A stretch of 64,000 nucleotides of DNA from Thomasclavelia ramosa DSM 1402 (lineage in GTDB: Bacteria > Bacillota_I > Bacilli_A > Erysipelotrichales > Coprobacillaceae): the NCBI RefSeq assembly GCF_014131695.1, contig NZ_CP036346.1:62001-126000 (forward strand), read 5' to 3'. The notes beneath the pieces were generated by a model. That model saw only the letters and a list, made by a program, of their open reading frames with translations. It had not been told where the DNA came from and did no database searches. The first letter of the stretch is position 1. Every line of letters begins with the position of its first letter. The position numbers and the translations under genes were made by a program. Below, piece after piece: positions 8,193 to 17,239 of this stretch.

Positions 8193-9692
8193 ATGAAAGA
8201 CAATAAGTTTATTAAATTTATTACTTCTAAGTATTTGATTTTGGCAGTGCAGTTATTCGCAACCGCATTGTTTACATATTTAATCTTTCAATTGGATCTA
8301 GTACCATTAAAATACTTGATTCCAGCGACAGGGGCATTAGGTTTATTAATTATAATTTTCTTCTTTATCATGAGGAGCGGGCAAAAGAAAATTAATCAAG
8401 GTTTAAAAAGCAAGCGTTCAATCGTTACAAAAATTATTAGCTTATTAATGAGTATTTTATTAATGTTCGCATCAAGTTATGTTGTTAGGGGAAATGATTT
8501 TTTTAATACCGTTACTAAAGCAACAACACAAAAATATTTAGTTTCAGTGATTACAATGAAAAATAATAGTGCAACTAAATTAAGTGATCTTGATGGAAAG
8601 AAATTTGGTGTATCTTATCAACATGATACAACGACGATTACTAAAGCAATTGCTGATATGGAAAATGATCTTGGGGAACAAGAAGATATGGTTAAATATG
8701 ATGACTATAGCGGATTGGCCGATGCTCTGTATAAAGGTGAAGTAGATGCTATTATTGTTGGACAAGAATATAAGTCGATGTTGGAAGCAAATCATGATAG
8801 TTTTGATGACGAAACAAAAATTATTAAATCATATGAATATGAATCTAAGTTAAGTGTTACAACTAAACAAACAAATGTAACAGAAAACCCATTTACAATT
8901 TATGTTACTGGAATTGATACATATGGTAGTGTTAGTACCGTAGCTCGAAGTGATGTAAACTTGATTGTTACTGTTAATCCTAAAACAAAACAAATTTTGA
9001 TGACCAGTATTCCGCGTGATTGTGAAATTCAATTGCATAAGAATGGTAAAATGGATAAATTAACTCATACCGGAATCTATGGAACAAGTGAAACAATTAG
9101 TACGATTGAAGATTTCTTAGATGTTGAAATTAATTATTTTGCGAGAACTAATTTTAGTGGAATGACAAATATTGTAGATGCTCTTGGTGGGGTAACAATC
9201 GATTCTGATTATAAATTCACAACATTACATGGTAATTACAACATTGTTAAAGGCGAAAACCAAATGGATGGGGATAAAGCATTATGCTTTGTTCGGGAAA
9301 GATATTCTTTACCAAATGGAGATTTTGACCGTGGTAAAAATCAACAAAAATTATTAAAAGCAATGTTAGAAAAAGCAATGTCACCAAAGATAATCACTAA
9401 TTTTAATAATATTTTGACTGCGATTGAAGGAAGTTTTGAAACTGATATGTCAAGTAAAGAAATTAAGTCGTTATTGAATATGCAGTTAAACGATATGTCG
9501 GATTGGACTGTTTATAATGTTCAAGTAGAAGGTGAAGGTTATAAAACTTCGAAAACTGCATCAATGTATGGGACAGAGGTCTATGTAATGAAACCTTATC
9601 AAAAACAAGTTAAAAAAATTAAGAAGATCATTGATACGGTAGAACAAGGTGGAACTATTTCTGAAGAGGATTTAAAAGGGCTAGGAAACTAA
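8193..9692 (+). CDS. LytR-CpsA-Psr (LCP) family glycopolymer ligase, copy 1
   Basis: 499 residues. Three N-terminal membrane segments (about 12-31, 38-58, 79-97) precede an extracellular accessory domain of about 110 residues (LSDLDGKKFGVSYQHD and DALYKGEVDAIIVGQEYKSM), related in look to solute-binding folds, and then the LCP catalytic domain from about 230. LCP landmarks: SIPRDCEIQLH, NFSGMTNIVDALGGV, CFVRERYSLPNGDFDRGKNQQ, with the arginines and aspartate that bind polyprenyl-pyrophosphate. LCP enzymes transfer teichoic acids or capsular polymers to peptidoglycan; the natural client is the polysaccharide locus in this window. Ribosome site AGGAGG. Closely related to the next gene. Confidence 0.93.
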   Translation: MKDNKFIKFITSKYLILAVQLFATALFTYLIFQLDLVPLKYLIPATGALGLLIIIFFFIMRSGQKKINQGLKSKRSIVTKIISLLMSILLMFASSYVVRGNDFFNTVTKATTQKYLVSVITMKNNSATKLSDLDGKKFGVSYQHDTTTITKAIADMENDLGEQEDMVKYDDYSGLADALYKGEVDAIIVGQEYKSMLEANHDSFDDETKIIKSYEYESKLSVTTKQTNVTENPFTIYVTGIDTYGSVSTVARSDVNLIVTVNPKTKQILMTSIPRDCEIQLHKNGKMDKLTHTGIYGTSETISTIEDFLDVEINYFARTNFSGMTNIVDALGGVTIDSDYKFTTLHGNYNIVKGENQMDGDKALCFVRERYSLPNGDFDRGKNQQKLLKAMLEKAMSPKIITNFNNILTAIEGSFETDMSSKEIKSLLNMQLNDMSDWTVYNVQVEGEGYKTSKTASMYGTEVYVMKPYQKQVKKIKKIIDTVEQGGTISEEDLKGLGN

Positions 9693-9715
9693 AGAGCTTC
9701 ATTATGAAGCTCTTT
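9691..9715 (+). terminator. terminator between the two LCP genes
   Basis: AAAGAGCTTC / GAAGCTCTTT, 10-bp perfect stem with a five-base loop; its first A is the last base of the stop codon region. The following T run is short and interrupted, so read-through into copy 2 is possible. Confidence 0.7.
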
Positions 9716-9790
9716 CTATTTAACAACAAAATAACCTATGCTACGACAAATCAATATGATATTATAAAAGGTGTTCGGTGAGGTGAGAGA

Positions 9791-11299
9791 ATGGCAAAGA
9801 AGAAAAAGAAAAAAGGAATGTTTTCTAAACTTACATCTAAAGGAATTATTTTAACGATACAGTTAATTGCTTCAGCCGTATTCTTAGGATATATTTATGT
9901 ATTGAAAATGTTACCAACTAGGTATTATGCAATTTTAATAATTGTTTTAATAGCATTATTATTGCTTGAAATGATTTGGATTACATCCGGAGCACGAAGA
10001 AAAAGAAGAACAGGAAAAGGCTTTAGAATTTTTATTAGTAAGTTCGTAAGTGTTGCTTTATCTGCTCTATTGATCGTAGGAAGCGTGTATGCTTCACAGG
10101 GTAATAGTTTTTTAAGTAATATTACAAGTGCATTTACACAAACTAGAGTTATTGCAGTATATGCAATGAAGCAAGGAAAAATTAATAAAGTTGAAGATTT
10201 GAAAGGAAAAACAATCGGAGTAGAAAATAAAACTAGTGTATCTAGTATTACCGATGCTTTAGCACAAGTACAAGAAAAAATCGGTAAAGAACCTGAAAAG
10301 AAAAATTATAGTGATTATGCTGATTTAGCAGATGCTCTGTATAAAGGTGAAGTAGATTGTATTGTTGCTGATCAGTCATATTTAGGTGTGTTGGAAACTA
10401 ATCACGAAAGTTTTGAAGATGAAACTAAAGTGGTTTATAAAATGGAAGTTCAAGAAAAATTAGAAGCAGTAACAACAAAGACAGATGTTACTGAAAATCC
10501 TTTTATTGTCTATATAACTGGTATTGATACATATGGTTCAGTTAACACTATCTCTCGTGCGGATGTAAATCTTGTTGTTTGTGTCAATCCATTGGAAAAA
10601 CAAGTATTGATGGTTAGTGTTCCTAGAGATACTCAAGTCAATCTGCATAAAAATGGTAAGATGGATAAAATTACCCATTCAGCAATGTATGGAATTAATG
10701 AGACGATTCAGACACTAGAAGACTTTTTAGATCTAAAAGTCAATTATTATGCAAAAACTAATTTTAGTGGAATTACAAACATTATTGATGCCTTGGGGGG
10801 AGTGGAAGTAGATTCACCGTATGAATTTACAACATTACATGGTAATTATAAGATAAAAAAAGGTGTCAATGAATTAAATGGTGATCAAGCATTATGTTTT
10901 GTTCGGGAACGTTATGCTCTACCATCGGGAGACTTTGATCGTGGTAAAAATCAGCAGCGGTTATTAAAAGCAATGTTGAAAAAAGCAATGTCACCGAAAA
11001 TTATTACTAACTATAGCAATATTTTAGCAGCTGTTGAGGGAAGTTTTGAAACTGATATGTCAAGTGATGATATCAAGTCATTAGTTAATATGCAGTTAGA
11101 TGATATGGCCAATTGGGAAATGTTCAATGTTCAAGTAACTGGTGATGGGGCTATTTCATATGATACATATTCGCAAAAAGGGAAGAAAACATATATTACA
11201 ATCCCTTATAAAAAATCAATTCAAAATATTCGTAAAGTAATTGATAAAATTGAAGCTGGTAAAAAACTTACTGAAGCTGATGTAAAAGGATTAAGTTAG
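9791..11299 (+). CDS. LytR-CpsA-Psr (LCP) family glycopolymer ligase, copy 2
   Basis: 502 residues with the same architecture as copy 1: lysine-rich cytoplasmic start, three membrane segments, accessory domain (VEDLKGKTIGVENKTS, YKGEVDCIVADQSYLG) and LCP domain (VSVPRDTQVNLHKNGKMDK, NFSGITNIIDALGGVEVD, CFVRERYALPSGDFDRGKNQQ). Catalytic residues are kept in both, so neither is a pseudogene. The ribosome site is GGTGAGGTGAGAG. Tandem duplication followed by divergence is evident, and different polymer substrates or growth phases are plausible. A strong terminator starts inside its stop codon. Confidence 0.93.
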   Translation: MAKKKKKKGMFSKLTSKGIILTIQLIASAVFLGYIYVLKMLPTRYYAILIIVLIALLLLEMIWITSGARRKRRTGKGFRIFISKFVSVALSALLIVGSVYASQGNSFLSNITSAFTQTRVIAVYAMKQGKINKVEDLKGKTIGVENKTSVSSITDALAQVQEKIGKEPEKKNYSDYADLADALYKGEVDCIVADQSYLGVLETNHESFEDETKVVYKMEVQEKLEAVTTKTDVTENPFIVYITGIDTYGSVNTISRADVNLVVCVNPLEKQVLMVSVPRDTQVNLHKNGKMDKITHSAMYGINETIQTLEDFLDLKVNYYAKTNFSGITNIIDALGGVEVDSPYEFTTLHGNYKIKKGVNELNGDQALCFVRERYALPSGDFDRGKNQQRLLKAMLKKAMSPKIITNYSNILAAVEGSFETDMSSDDIKSLVNMQLDDMANWEMFNVQVTGDGAISYDTYSQKGKKTYITIPYKKSIQNIRKVIDKIEAGKKLTEADVKGLS

Positions 11300-11322
11300 C
11301 CGACGATTATAGTCGGCTTTTT
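11298..11322 (+). terminator. Rho-independent terminator after LCP copy 2
   Basis: AGCCGAC / GTCGGCT stem with loop GATTATA and a T run; it begins in the TAG stop codon. Confidence 0.85.
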
Positions 11323-11382
11323 ATGTTAAATTTGTTAAATTTATTTAAGATTGTTGATTTTTTTGTTAATTAAGCGAATTGA

Positions 11383-11410
11383 TTGAAACCGATATTATTT
11401 GTGCTATAAT
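11383..11410 (+). promoter_or_regulatory. sigma-A promoter of the L,D-transpeptidase gene
   Basis: TTGAAA (11383-11388), 16-bp spacer, perfect TATAAT (11405-11410). The expected transcription start near 11417 lies before the TTG start codon at 11453 and rules out translation starting further upstream. Confidence 0.8.
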
Positions 11411-11452
11411 GAGATAAAATTTAAGGTTTGTTGTTGTAAGGAGAGAAGTAGA

Positions 11453-12964
11453 TTGGCGTTTATTAAGAAGATAAAAAAATTAAAAAAGAGTGTTAAAATT
11501 ACTGGTGGAGTAATTATAGGAGTTATTGTTGTCTTTGCTATTTTTTCATTTTATTATCGTGATAAGTGGTATCCTAATACATCTATTAATGGAATCGATG
11601 TATCAAGCATGACTTATGAAGAAAGTAAAAATGTATTAAAGAACCAGATTGAAAGTTATGCTTTGGAAATAGGGGCAGAGGGAAATCAAAAGCTTACGAT
11701 TGCAGGGAAAGATATTAATTTAAGTGCAGATTTTGAAAAAAATCTAGAAAGTGACTATAAAAATCATCGCAGTCAACGTAGTATTTTTGGGATTTTTAGT
11801 GGTTACAACCATGATATTGATTTAAAAATATCTTATGATCAAAATAAATTAAGTGAAATAGTTAATGGTTCAGTGCTTATCAATGGGAATGAAGAATATC
11901 AAATTGTGCAGTCAACAAATGCTCATATTGAATACGATGAAACAACGAAGAGTGGAAAAATGGTTAAAGCAACAATTGGAAATGAACTAAATCTCGAAAA
12001 ATTTAGTAACTTAATTACAACGTCAATAAGTAAATTAACTACAAAGATTGATTTAACTGATCAAGATAAATATGCAGAAGTTTATCAACAGCCAGTTAGT
12101 GATATTAGTGATAAGCATTTAGAAGAGATGTTGAATACGTATAATAATTATCTATTAAATTGGATCAACTGGGATATGGGAGAAGGCAAAGTTGAGACGA
12201 TGACACCAGATGATATTAAAAACTGGTTAAGCTGTAATGATAAAGGTGAAGTTGTCCTTGATAAAGAAGCAATGAGTGAGTGGATTGAAGAATTTTGTTT
12301 GCGCTATAAGACAGTTGGAAAGAAACGTAATTTTACGACTCATAATGGAAACGTGATTCAGATTTCAGGTGGTGACTATGGCTGGCGCCTTGATTATGAA
12401 AAGATCGTTAAACAAGTAGAAGCAGCGATTACTGAAAAAACGGACAGTAAATTAATTGAGGCCTACCTCAGTGAGCAAAGTAAAAAGAATCAAAAAGCTT
12501 TAACAACGGAATTAGAACCAACTTATTCTAATAAGGCGTATCAAAAAGATTATGAAAACTTTGAAAATGATTGGGATACTCAAAATTATAGTGAAATTGA
12601 TTTAACTGAACAAAGAGTATACGTGTATCGCGATGGTCAATTAGCTTATTCTTGTATTTGTGTAAGTGGATTACCAACTGAGAAAAATGATCGTATCACA
12701 CGTACAGGGGTATGGTATATCAAAGAGAAAAAACCAGAGAAAGTTTTAGTTGGCGAAGATTATGAGACTCCGGTTAAATATTGGATTAGAATTATGTGGA
12801 CAGGAACTGGATATCATGCTTTGGATCGAAGCGACTGGGCAAATTGGACTCCAGATCTGTATAAAGTAAAAGGATCACATGGATGTTTGAATCTTCAAGA
12901 AGAGGATGCCAAAAAATTATATGAGCTGATTAGAATGAATGATCCAGTTTTTATTCATTATTAA
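11453..12964 (+). CDS. L,D-transpeptidase (YkuD) with peptidoglycan-binding-like domain
   Basis: 503 residues from TTG 11453, which has TAAGGAGAG 7 nt upstream; the reading frame extends 5' but runs through the promoter. A single membrane segment (about 14-35) anchors it, followed by a long extracellular region with two related PG_binding_4-like segments and a C-terminal YkuD domain. The active-site motif is SHGCLNL with catalytic Cys478, preceded by the histidine of GYHALDRSDW. Such enzymes form 3-3 cross-links or anchor proteins to peptidoglycan. It follows two LCP genes but has its own promoter, so it is a separate unit in a cell-wall neighbourhood. Confidence 0.92.
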   Translation: MAFIKKIKKLKKSVKITGGVIIGVIVVFAIFSFYYRDKWYPNTSINGIDVSSMTYEESKNVLKNQIESYALEIGAEGNQKLTIAGKDINLSADFEKNLESDYKNHRSQRSIFGIFSGYNHDIDLKISYDQNKLSEIVNGSVLINGNEEYQIVQSTNAHIEYDETTKSGKMVKATIGNELNLEKFSNLITTSISKLTTKIDLTDQDKYAEVYQQPVSDISDKHLEEMLNTYNNYLLNWINWDMGEGKVETMTPDDIKNWLSCNDKGEVVLDKEAMSEWIEEFCLRYKTVGKKRNFTTHNGNVIQISGGDYGWRLDYEKIVKQVEAAITEKTDSKLIEAYLSEQSKKNQKALTTELEPTYSNKAYQKDYENFENDWDTQNYSEIDLTEQRVYVYRDGQLAYSCICVSGLPTEKNDRITRTGVWYIKEKKPEKVLVGEDYETPVKYWIRIMWTGTGYHALDRSDWANWTPDLYKVKGSHGCLNLQEEDAKKLYELIRMNDPVFIHY

Positions 12965-12971
12965 AATTATT

Positions 12972-13011
12972 AAAAAGCATTTTCTTAGTTAAACTAAAGG
13001 AATGCTTTTTT
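12972..13011 (+). terminator. Rho-independent terminator after the L,D-transpeptidase gene
   Basis: AAAAAGCATT / AATGCTTTTTT stem with an inner TAGTT/AACTA pairing and a T tail. Confidence 0.8.
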
Positions 13012-13166
13012 AATTTTAATTATTTTAAATTATTTATTATAAATGCTGGTAAGAGAGATTAAAGAATAAAATTATAACTAATATAATGATTTAACTAAGT
13101 TTATAATGATTAGATTGTACTAATGAGTTGAGGGGAGTAAAATATATATTATAAGGAGGAGCTGGT

Positions 13167-13559
13167 ATGAATGAAGTTTATGAATTCTTGAAGAAATGTG
13201 GAACTTATTATTTAGCTACTGTTGAGGGTTATAAACCGCGGGTTAGGCCATTTGGGACAATTGATTTGTATAATAATAGATTGTATATCCAAACTGGTAA
13301 AGTTAAAGCTGTTTCGCGACAAATTAAAGAGAATCCTCAAATAGAGATTTGTGCTATGGATGATGGAAAATGGATTAGAATTGAAGCAACTGCTTATCTT
13401 GATAATAATATTGATGCACAAAAACATATGTTAGCAGCCTATCCATCATTGCAAAAAATGTATCAGCCTGGAGATGGAAATACAGAAGTATTTTATCTTC
13501 GTAATGTAACTGCAAAAATCTGTTCTTTTACAGAAGAACCAAAAATCTTCAAATTTTAA
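13167..13559 (+). CDS. pyridoxamine 5'-phosphate oxidase-fold (flavin-binding) protein
   Basis: 130 residues with the split-barrel FMN-binding fold of PNPOx-like or NimA-like proteins: N-terminal CGTYYLATVEGYKPRVRPFG, then LYIQTGKVKAVSRQI and IEICAMDDGKWIRIEATA. Family members reduce or bind flavin-linked small molecules; the exact substrate cannot be told from sequence. An excellent AAGGAGGAG ribosome site precedes the ATG. It stands alone and shares a bidirectional terminator with rmlB. Confidence 0.82.
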   Translation: MNEVYEFLKKCGTYYLATVEGYKPRVRPFGTIDLYNNRLYIQTGKVKAVSRQIKENPQIEICAMDDGKWIRIEATAYLDNNIDAQKHMLAAYPSLQKMYQPGDGNTEVFYLRNVTAKICSFTEEPKIFKF

Positions 13560-13574
13560 TTAATTTGATAATAA

Positions 13575-13610
13575 AAAAATTGTTGAACTCATTTATGTTC
13601 AACAATTTTT
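13575..13610. terminator. bidirectional terminator between the PNPOx-like gene and rmlB
   Basis: 14-bp perfect stem AAAAATTGTTGAAC / GTTCAACAATTTTT with an 8-base loop; A and T runs on both flanks allow function in both directions. Confidence 0.85.
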
Positions 13611-13624
13611 AATTTAAATAATAA

Positions 13625-14650
13625 TTATTTTACTTTTCCAGCGTACATTTTCTCAAAATAGTTTTGATATTCACCAGAAAGAATATTTTGCCACCATTCT
13701 TTATTATCTAAATACCATTGAATGGTTTGTTGGATACCAGTATCAAAGTTATATTTTGGTTTCCATCCAAGTTCTGTTTCTAATTTAGTTGGATCAATAG
13801 CATAACGACGATCATGCCCCTTACGATCTTCAACATATTTGATTAAAGATTCAGGTTTATTTAAAGCTTTTAAAATAGTTTGAACAACTTCTAAATTAGT
13901 TCTTTCATTATGACCACCAACATTATAAACTTCACCAACACGACCTTTTCTAATAATTAAGTCAATTGCAACACAGTGATCGTATACATGTAACCAGTCA
14001 CGAACATTATCACCTTTACCATATACTGGTAATTCTTCATCAGCTAAAGCTCTTGAAATCATTAATGGAATTAACTTTTCAGGGAAATGATATGGACCAT
14101 AGTTATTTGAACATCTAGAAATAGTTACTGGTAATCCAAAAGTACGATGATAAGCTAAAACAAATAAATCTGCAGAAGCTTTTGATGAACTATAAGGACT
14201 AGATGTGTGTAATGGTGTTGTTTCAGTAAAGAACAAATCAGGTCGATCTAAAGGTAGGTCACCATATACTTCATCAGTAGATACTTGATGATATCTTTTT
14301 ACTCCAAATTCTTTAGCTGCATCTAATAAAGTAGTTGTTCCCATAACATTTGTTTTAACGAAGATTTCAGGATCAGTAATACTTCTATCAACATGTGATT
14401 CTGCTGCGAAGTTAACAACAACATCAAATTTTTCTTCTTCAAATAACTTAAAGATGAATTCACGGTCAGCAATATCACCTTTAACAAATTTATAATTCGG
14501 TTTACCTTCAACTGGTTTACAAGTCTCTAAGTTTCCAGCATAAGTTAATAAATCTAAGTTAACGATCATATCTTCTGGATAAGTTTCAACCATATAGTGA
14601 ACAAAGTTTCCACCGATGAAACCTGCTCCACCTGTTACTAAAATTTTCAT
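13625..14650 (-). CDS. rmlB: dTDP-glucose 4,6-dehydratase
   Basis: 341 residues, normal length. Rossmann NAD site GGAGFIGGNF at residues 7-16, FAAESHVDRSI, VSTDEVYGDL and the catalytic YSSSKAS (Tyr-x3-Lys near residue 159). It dehydrates dTDP-glucose to dTDP-4-keto-6-deoxyglucose, step two of dTDP-L-rhamnose synthesis. Last in an rmlA-rmlC-rmlB operon; it starts on the base after the rmlC stop codon. The fourth enzyme, RmlD, is encoded 37 kb away inside the polysaccharide locus. Confidence 0.97.
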   Translation of the reverse strand: MKILVTGGAGFIGGNFVHYMVETYPEDMIVNLDLLTYAGNLETCKPVEGKPNYKFVKGDIADREFIFKLFEEEKFDVVVNFAAESHVDRSITDPEIFVKTNVMGTTTLLDAAKEFGVKRYHQVSTDEVYGDLPLDRPDLFFTETTPLHTSSPYSSSKASADLFVLAYHRTFGLPVTISRCSNNYGPYHFPEKLIPLMISRALADEELPVYGKGDNVRDWLHVYDHCVAIDLIIRKGRVGEVYNVGGHNERTNLEVVQTILKALNKPESLIKYVEDRKGHDRRYAIDPTKLETELGWKPKYNFDTGIQQTIQWYLDNKEWWQNILSGEYQNYFEKMYAGKVK

Positions 14651-15226
14651 TTATTTATCTCCTTCAAATTTAAAATTACAATCACTTTCATCTAATGTAG
14701 GACCATTTTTATCTTTATCTGATAAGATTGGTTCAATTCCATTTAATAATCCGCCCCAATCAACATTGACCGAAGGATCATCGTAACGAATTCCCCGATC
14801 ATGTTCTTTAGAGTATAAATTATCTACTTTGTATCTAAATTCAACATTATCAGTTAATGTTAAGAAACCATGAGCAAATCCTCGAGGAATAAAGAACATC
14901 TTCTTATTTTCTTCACTCAACTCTACTGCAACCCATTGTTTATAAGTTGGAGAACCTTTACGAATATCAACAGCGACATCAATAACAGTTCCTTTAGTAC
15001 AGCTAACTAATTTAGCTTGGGCCATTGGATCATTTTGGAAATGCAAGCCTCTTAAAGTCCCTTTTTTTGCTGTAAAAGACATGTTGTCTTGAACAAAGAC
15101 ATTATCAATTCCTAATTCATGAAAATTACTTGTTGAATATGTTTCCATGAAATAACCGCGGTGATCACCATGAATATCTGGCTCAATGATAACCACACCA
15201 GGGATTTTAGTTTCAATTTTTTTCAT
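14651..15226 (-). CDS. rmlC: dTDP-4-dehydrorhamnose 3,5-epimerase
   Basis: 191-residue cupin epimerase with the family motifs GTLRGLHFQNDPMAQAKLV (His of RGLHFQ is the catalytic base) and FFIPRGFAHGFLTL. It converts dTDP-4-keto-6-deoxyglucose to the L-lyxo epimer. It sits between rmlA (11-nt gap) and rmlB (no gap). The ribosome site (AAGGAG-type) for rmlB lies in its last codons. Confidence 0.96.
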   Translation of the reverse strand: MKKIETKIPGVVIIEPDIHGDHRGYFMETYSTSNFHELGIDNVFVQDNMSFTAKKGTLRGLHFQNDPMAQAKLVSCTKGTVIDVAVDIRKGSPTYKQWVAVELSEENKKMFFIPRGFAHGFLTLTDNVEFRYKVDNLYSKEHDRGIRYDDPSVNVDWGGLLNGIEPILSDKDKNGPTLDESDCNFKFEGDK

Positions 15227-15237
15227 TTGTCTACCTC

Positions 15238-16119
15238 TTATTGATCTATAAATTTACCGTCTAATACATCTTTTAAATATTTACCATATTGGTTTTTCTT
15301 ATACAACTCATATGATGTATTAAGCTGGTCTTTGGAAATCCACCCGTTATTATAAGCGATTTCTTCAAGACATGCAATCTTCCGGTTTTGATGAGTTTCT
15401 ACAGTTTTAACAAAGTTAGTTGCATCGACTAAACTTTCATGAGTTCCTGTATCTAACCAGGTAAATCCTTGTCCTAATAAAGTTACATCTAAAGTACCAT
15501 TATCTAGATAGATTTTATTTAAATCAGTAATTTCTAATTCGCCACGGGCACTTGGTTTAATACTTTTAGCGAATTCAACAACATTTTTATCATAGAAATA
15601 TAGCCCTGTAACAGCATAATTAGATTTAGGATTAGCTGGTTTTTCTTCTAGTGAAACAGCTTTACCATTTTCATCAAATTCAACAACCCCAAATCTCTCA
15701 GGATCATCAACATAATATCCAAATACGGTTGCTCCACTAAACTTATTAGCAGCTTCTCTTAAACGTTTACCTAAGCCATGACCATGGAAAATATTATCCC
15801 CTAAGACCATTGCACATCCTTCACCATCAATAAATTCTTCACCAAGAATAAATGCCTGAGCTAATCCATCAGGAGAGGGTTGTACTTTGTATTGAAGTGA
15901 AATCCCAAATTGGCTGCCGTCACCTAATAGTTCTTCAAAACGAGGAGTATCATCAGGTGTCGAGATGATTAGGATATCTTTGATTCCAGCTTCCATCAAA
16001 ATACTTAATGGATAATAAATCATTGGTTTGTCATAAATTGGTAATAATTGTTTACTTGTTACTTGAGTTAGAGGATATAATCTTGTTCCAGATCCTCCAG
16101 CTAATACAATACCTTTCAT
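15238..16119 (-). CDS. rmlA: glucose-1-phosphate thymidylyltransferase
   Basis: 293 residues, the usual length for RmlA. N-terminal nucleotidyltransferase signature [27 protein letters not shown]-like [29 protein letters not shown] and [11 protein letters not shown]. It makes dTDP-glucose from glucose-1-phosphate and dTTP, the entry to dTDP-rhamnose. First gene of the minus-strand rmlACB operon, preceded by AGGAGGC and an unusual promoter with a palindrome in its spacer. Confidence 0.97.
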   Translation of the reverse strand: MKGIVLAGGSGTRLYPLTQVTSKQLLPIYDKPMIYYPLSILMEAGIKDILIISTPDDTPRFEELLGDGSQFGISLQYKVQPSPDGLAQAFILGEEFIDGEGCAMVLGDNIFHGHGLGKRLREAANKFSGATVFGYYVDDPERFGVVEFDENGKAVSLEEKPANPKSNYAVTGLYFYDKNVVEFAKSIKPSARGELEITDLNKIYLDNGTLDVTLLGQGFTWLDTGTHESLVDATNFVKTVETHQNRKIACLEEIAYNNGWISKDQLNTSYELYKKNQYGKYLKDVLDGKFIDQ

Positions 16120-16147
16120 ATTAAAAAGCCTCCTTTATTTCATCATA

Positions 16148-16178
16148 ATCTTAAACCATTACGTAACGTAAGGGTCAA
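16148..16178 (-). promoter_or_regulatory. rmlA promoter with a palindromic 19-bp spacer (MerR-type layout)
   Basis: On the minus strand: TTGACC (16173-16178), 19-bp spacer, TAAGAT (16148-16153). The spacer holds a perfect 13-bp palindrome, TTACGTTACGTAA (16159-16171). Long spacers with a dyad are typical of MerR-family activated promoters. The dyad centre is 2 bp off the spacer centre, and a 17-bp spacing to TTTAAG is an alternative reading. Confidence 0.5.
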
Positions 16179-16314
16179 GTGTTATTGTATAATGATATTA
16201 AAGTTTTTAGTACTAAAAAGATGTCTAAAAGAATTAATTAGTAATTGTATTGTATAAAAAACAATTATGATTTAAAATAGATAAAGTTGAAAGTAATGAT
16301 GAAAGAGTGAGAAA

Positions 16315-17169
16315 ATGAAAGATATCAGAAATATAATCGGAATATTATTAGGTAATACAATTTATGCTTTAGGAGTAACGATGTTTATTTTACCTAATAA
16401 TTTAATTACAGGTGGAACAACAGGGATGGCGTTGTTAGTAAATGCGACGACTGGATTTTCAATAACTGTCTTTGTTTCAATTTTTAATGTCAGTATGTTT
16501 TTAATTGGGTGGAAAGTATTAGGGAAAAAGTTTGCTTTAACGACTTTGATCAGTTCTTTTTACTATCCATTCATTTTAGGGATTCTTCAAGGTGTTTTTA
16601 AAAATGAAATGATGAGTAAAGATACATTATTATGCGTTATTTTAGCGGGATTAATGATTGGTACAGCAATCGGGTTAGTAATTCGTTGTGGAGCTAGTAC
16701 TGGAGGAATGGATATACCGCCATTGATCCTAAATAAAAAATTAGGTATTCCTATTTCAGTAAGTATGTATGGTTTTGATTTTATTATTTTACTAGGACAA
16801 ATGGTCATTCGTAATCGAGAAATGGTTTTTTATGGAATCTTGCTAGTGCTGATCTATACTGTTGTCTTAGATAAAGTATTGGTTATTGGAAAATCACAGA
16901 TGCAAGTCAAAATAGTTAGCGCTAAATTTAATGAGATAAATGAAAAGATTATTAGTGTTCTTGATCGGGGAACTACACTGATTCATAGTGAGACGGGTTT
17001 TAAGCATAATCAGTACCCAGTAGTTTTAACAGTTGTAAATAATCGAGAGTTGACCCAGTTAAATAATTATGTTTATGACATCGATCCTGATGCCTTTATG
17101 ATTATCAATAAGGTAAATGAGGTTAGGGGAAAAGGCTTCTCAAGTGCAAAAAAATATGAAAATAAATAA
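16315..17169 (+). CDS. YitT family membrane protein (DUF161 plus DUF2179)
   Basis: 284 residues with five or six hydrophobic segments in the first 190 residues, containing the family motifs NLITGGTTGMALL and GASTGGMDIPPLIL, followed by a soluble C-terminal DUF2179 domain (RGTTLIHSETGFKHNQYPVV, IDPDAFMIINKVNEVRGKGF). YitT-like proteins are common in Bacillota, with several paralogues per genome and no firmly established function. Monocistronic, ending in a compound bidirectional terminator. Confidence 0.88.
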   Translation: MKDIRNIIGILLGNTIYALGVTMFILPNNLITGGTTGMALLVNATTGFSITVFVSIFNVSMFLIGWKVLGKKFALTTLISSFYYPFILGILQGVFKNEMMSKDTLLCVILAGLMIGTAIGLVIRCGASTGGMDIPPLILNKKLGIPISVSMYGFDFIILLGQMVIRNREMVFYGILLVLIYTVVLDKVLVIGKSQMQVKIVSAKFNEINEKIISVLDRGTTLIHSETGFKHNQYPVVLTVVNNRELTQLNNYVYDIDPDAFMIINKVNEVRGKGFSSAKKYENK

Positions 17170-17238
17170 AACGGCTAATATGCAGCGCTCGCCTAAAGTC
17201 AGTCTAACTTTAGGCGGGACACTACAATAGGCCGTTTT
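17168..17238. terminator. compound nested-hairpin bidirectional terminator
   Basis: Outer stem AAAACGGC (17168-17175) / GCCGTTTT (17231-17238) encloses a second stem GCCTAAAGT (17191-17199) / ACTTTAGGC (17207-17215). It separates convergent genes; the plus-strand outer stem ends in TTTT. Confidence 0.65.
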
Positions 17239-17239
17239 G

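Noticed and set aside
11399-11452. N-terminal extension of the L,D-transpeptidase (C-Y-N-E-I-K-F-K)
   Set aside because: It lies across the -10 element TATAAT at 11405-11410 and before the expected transcription start; TTG 11453 has a good ribosome site.
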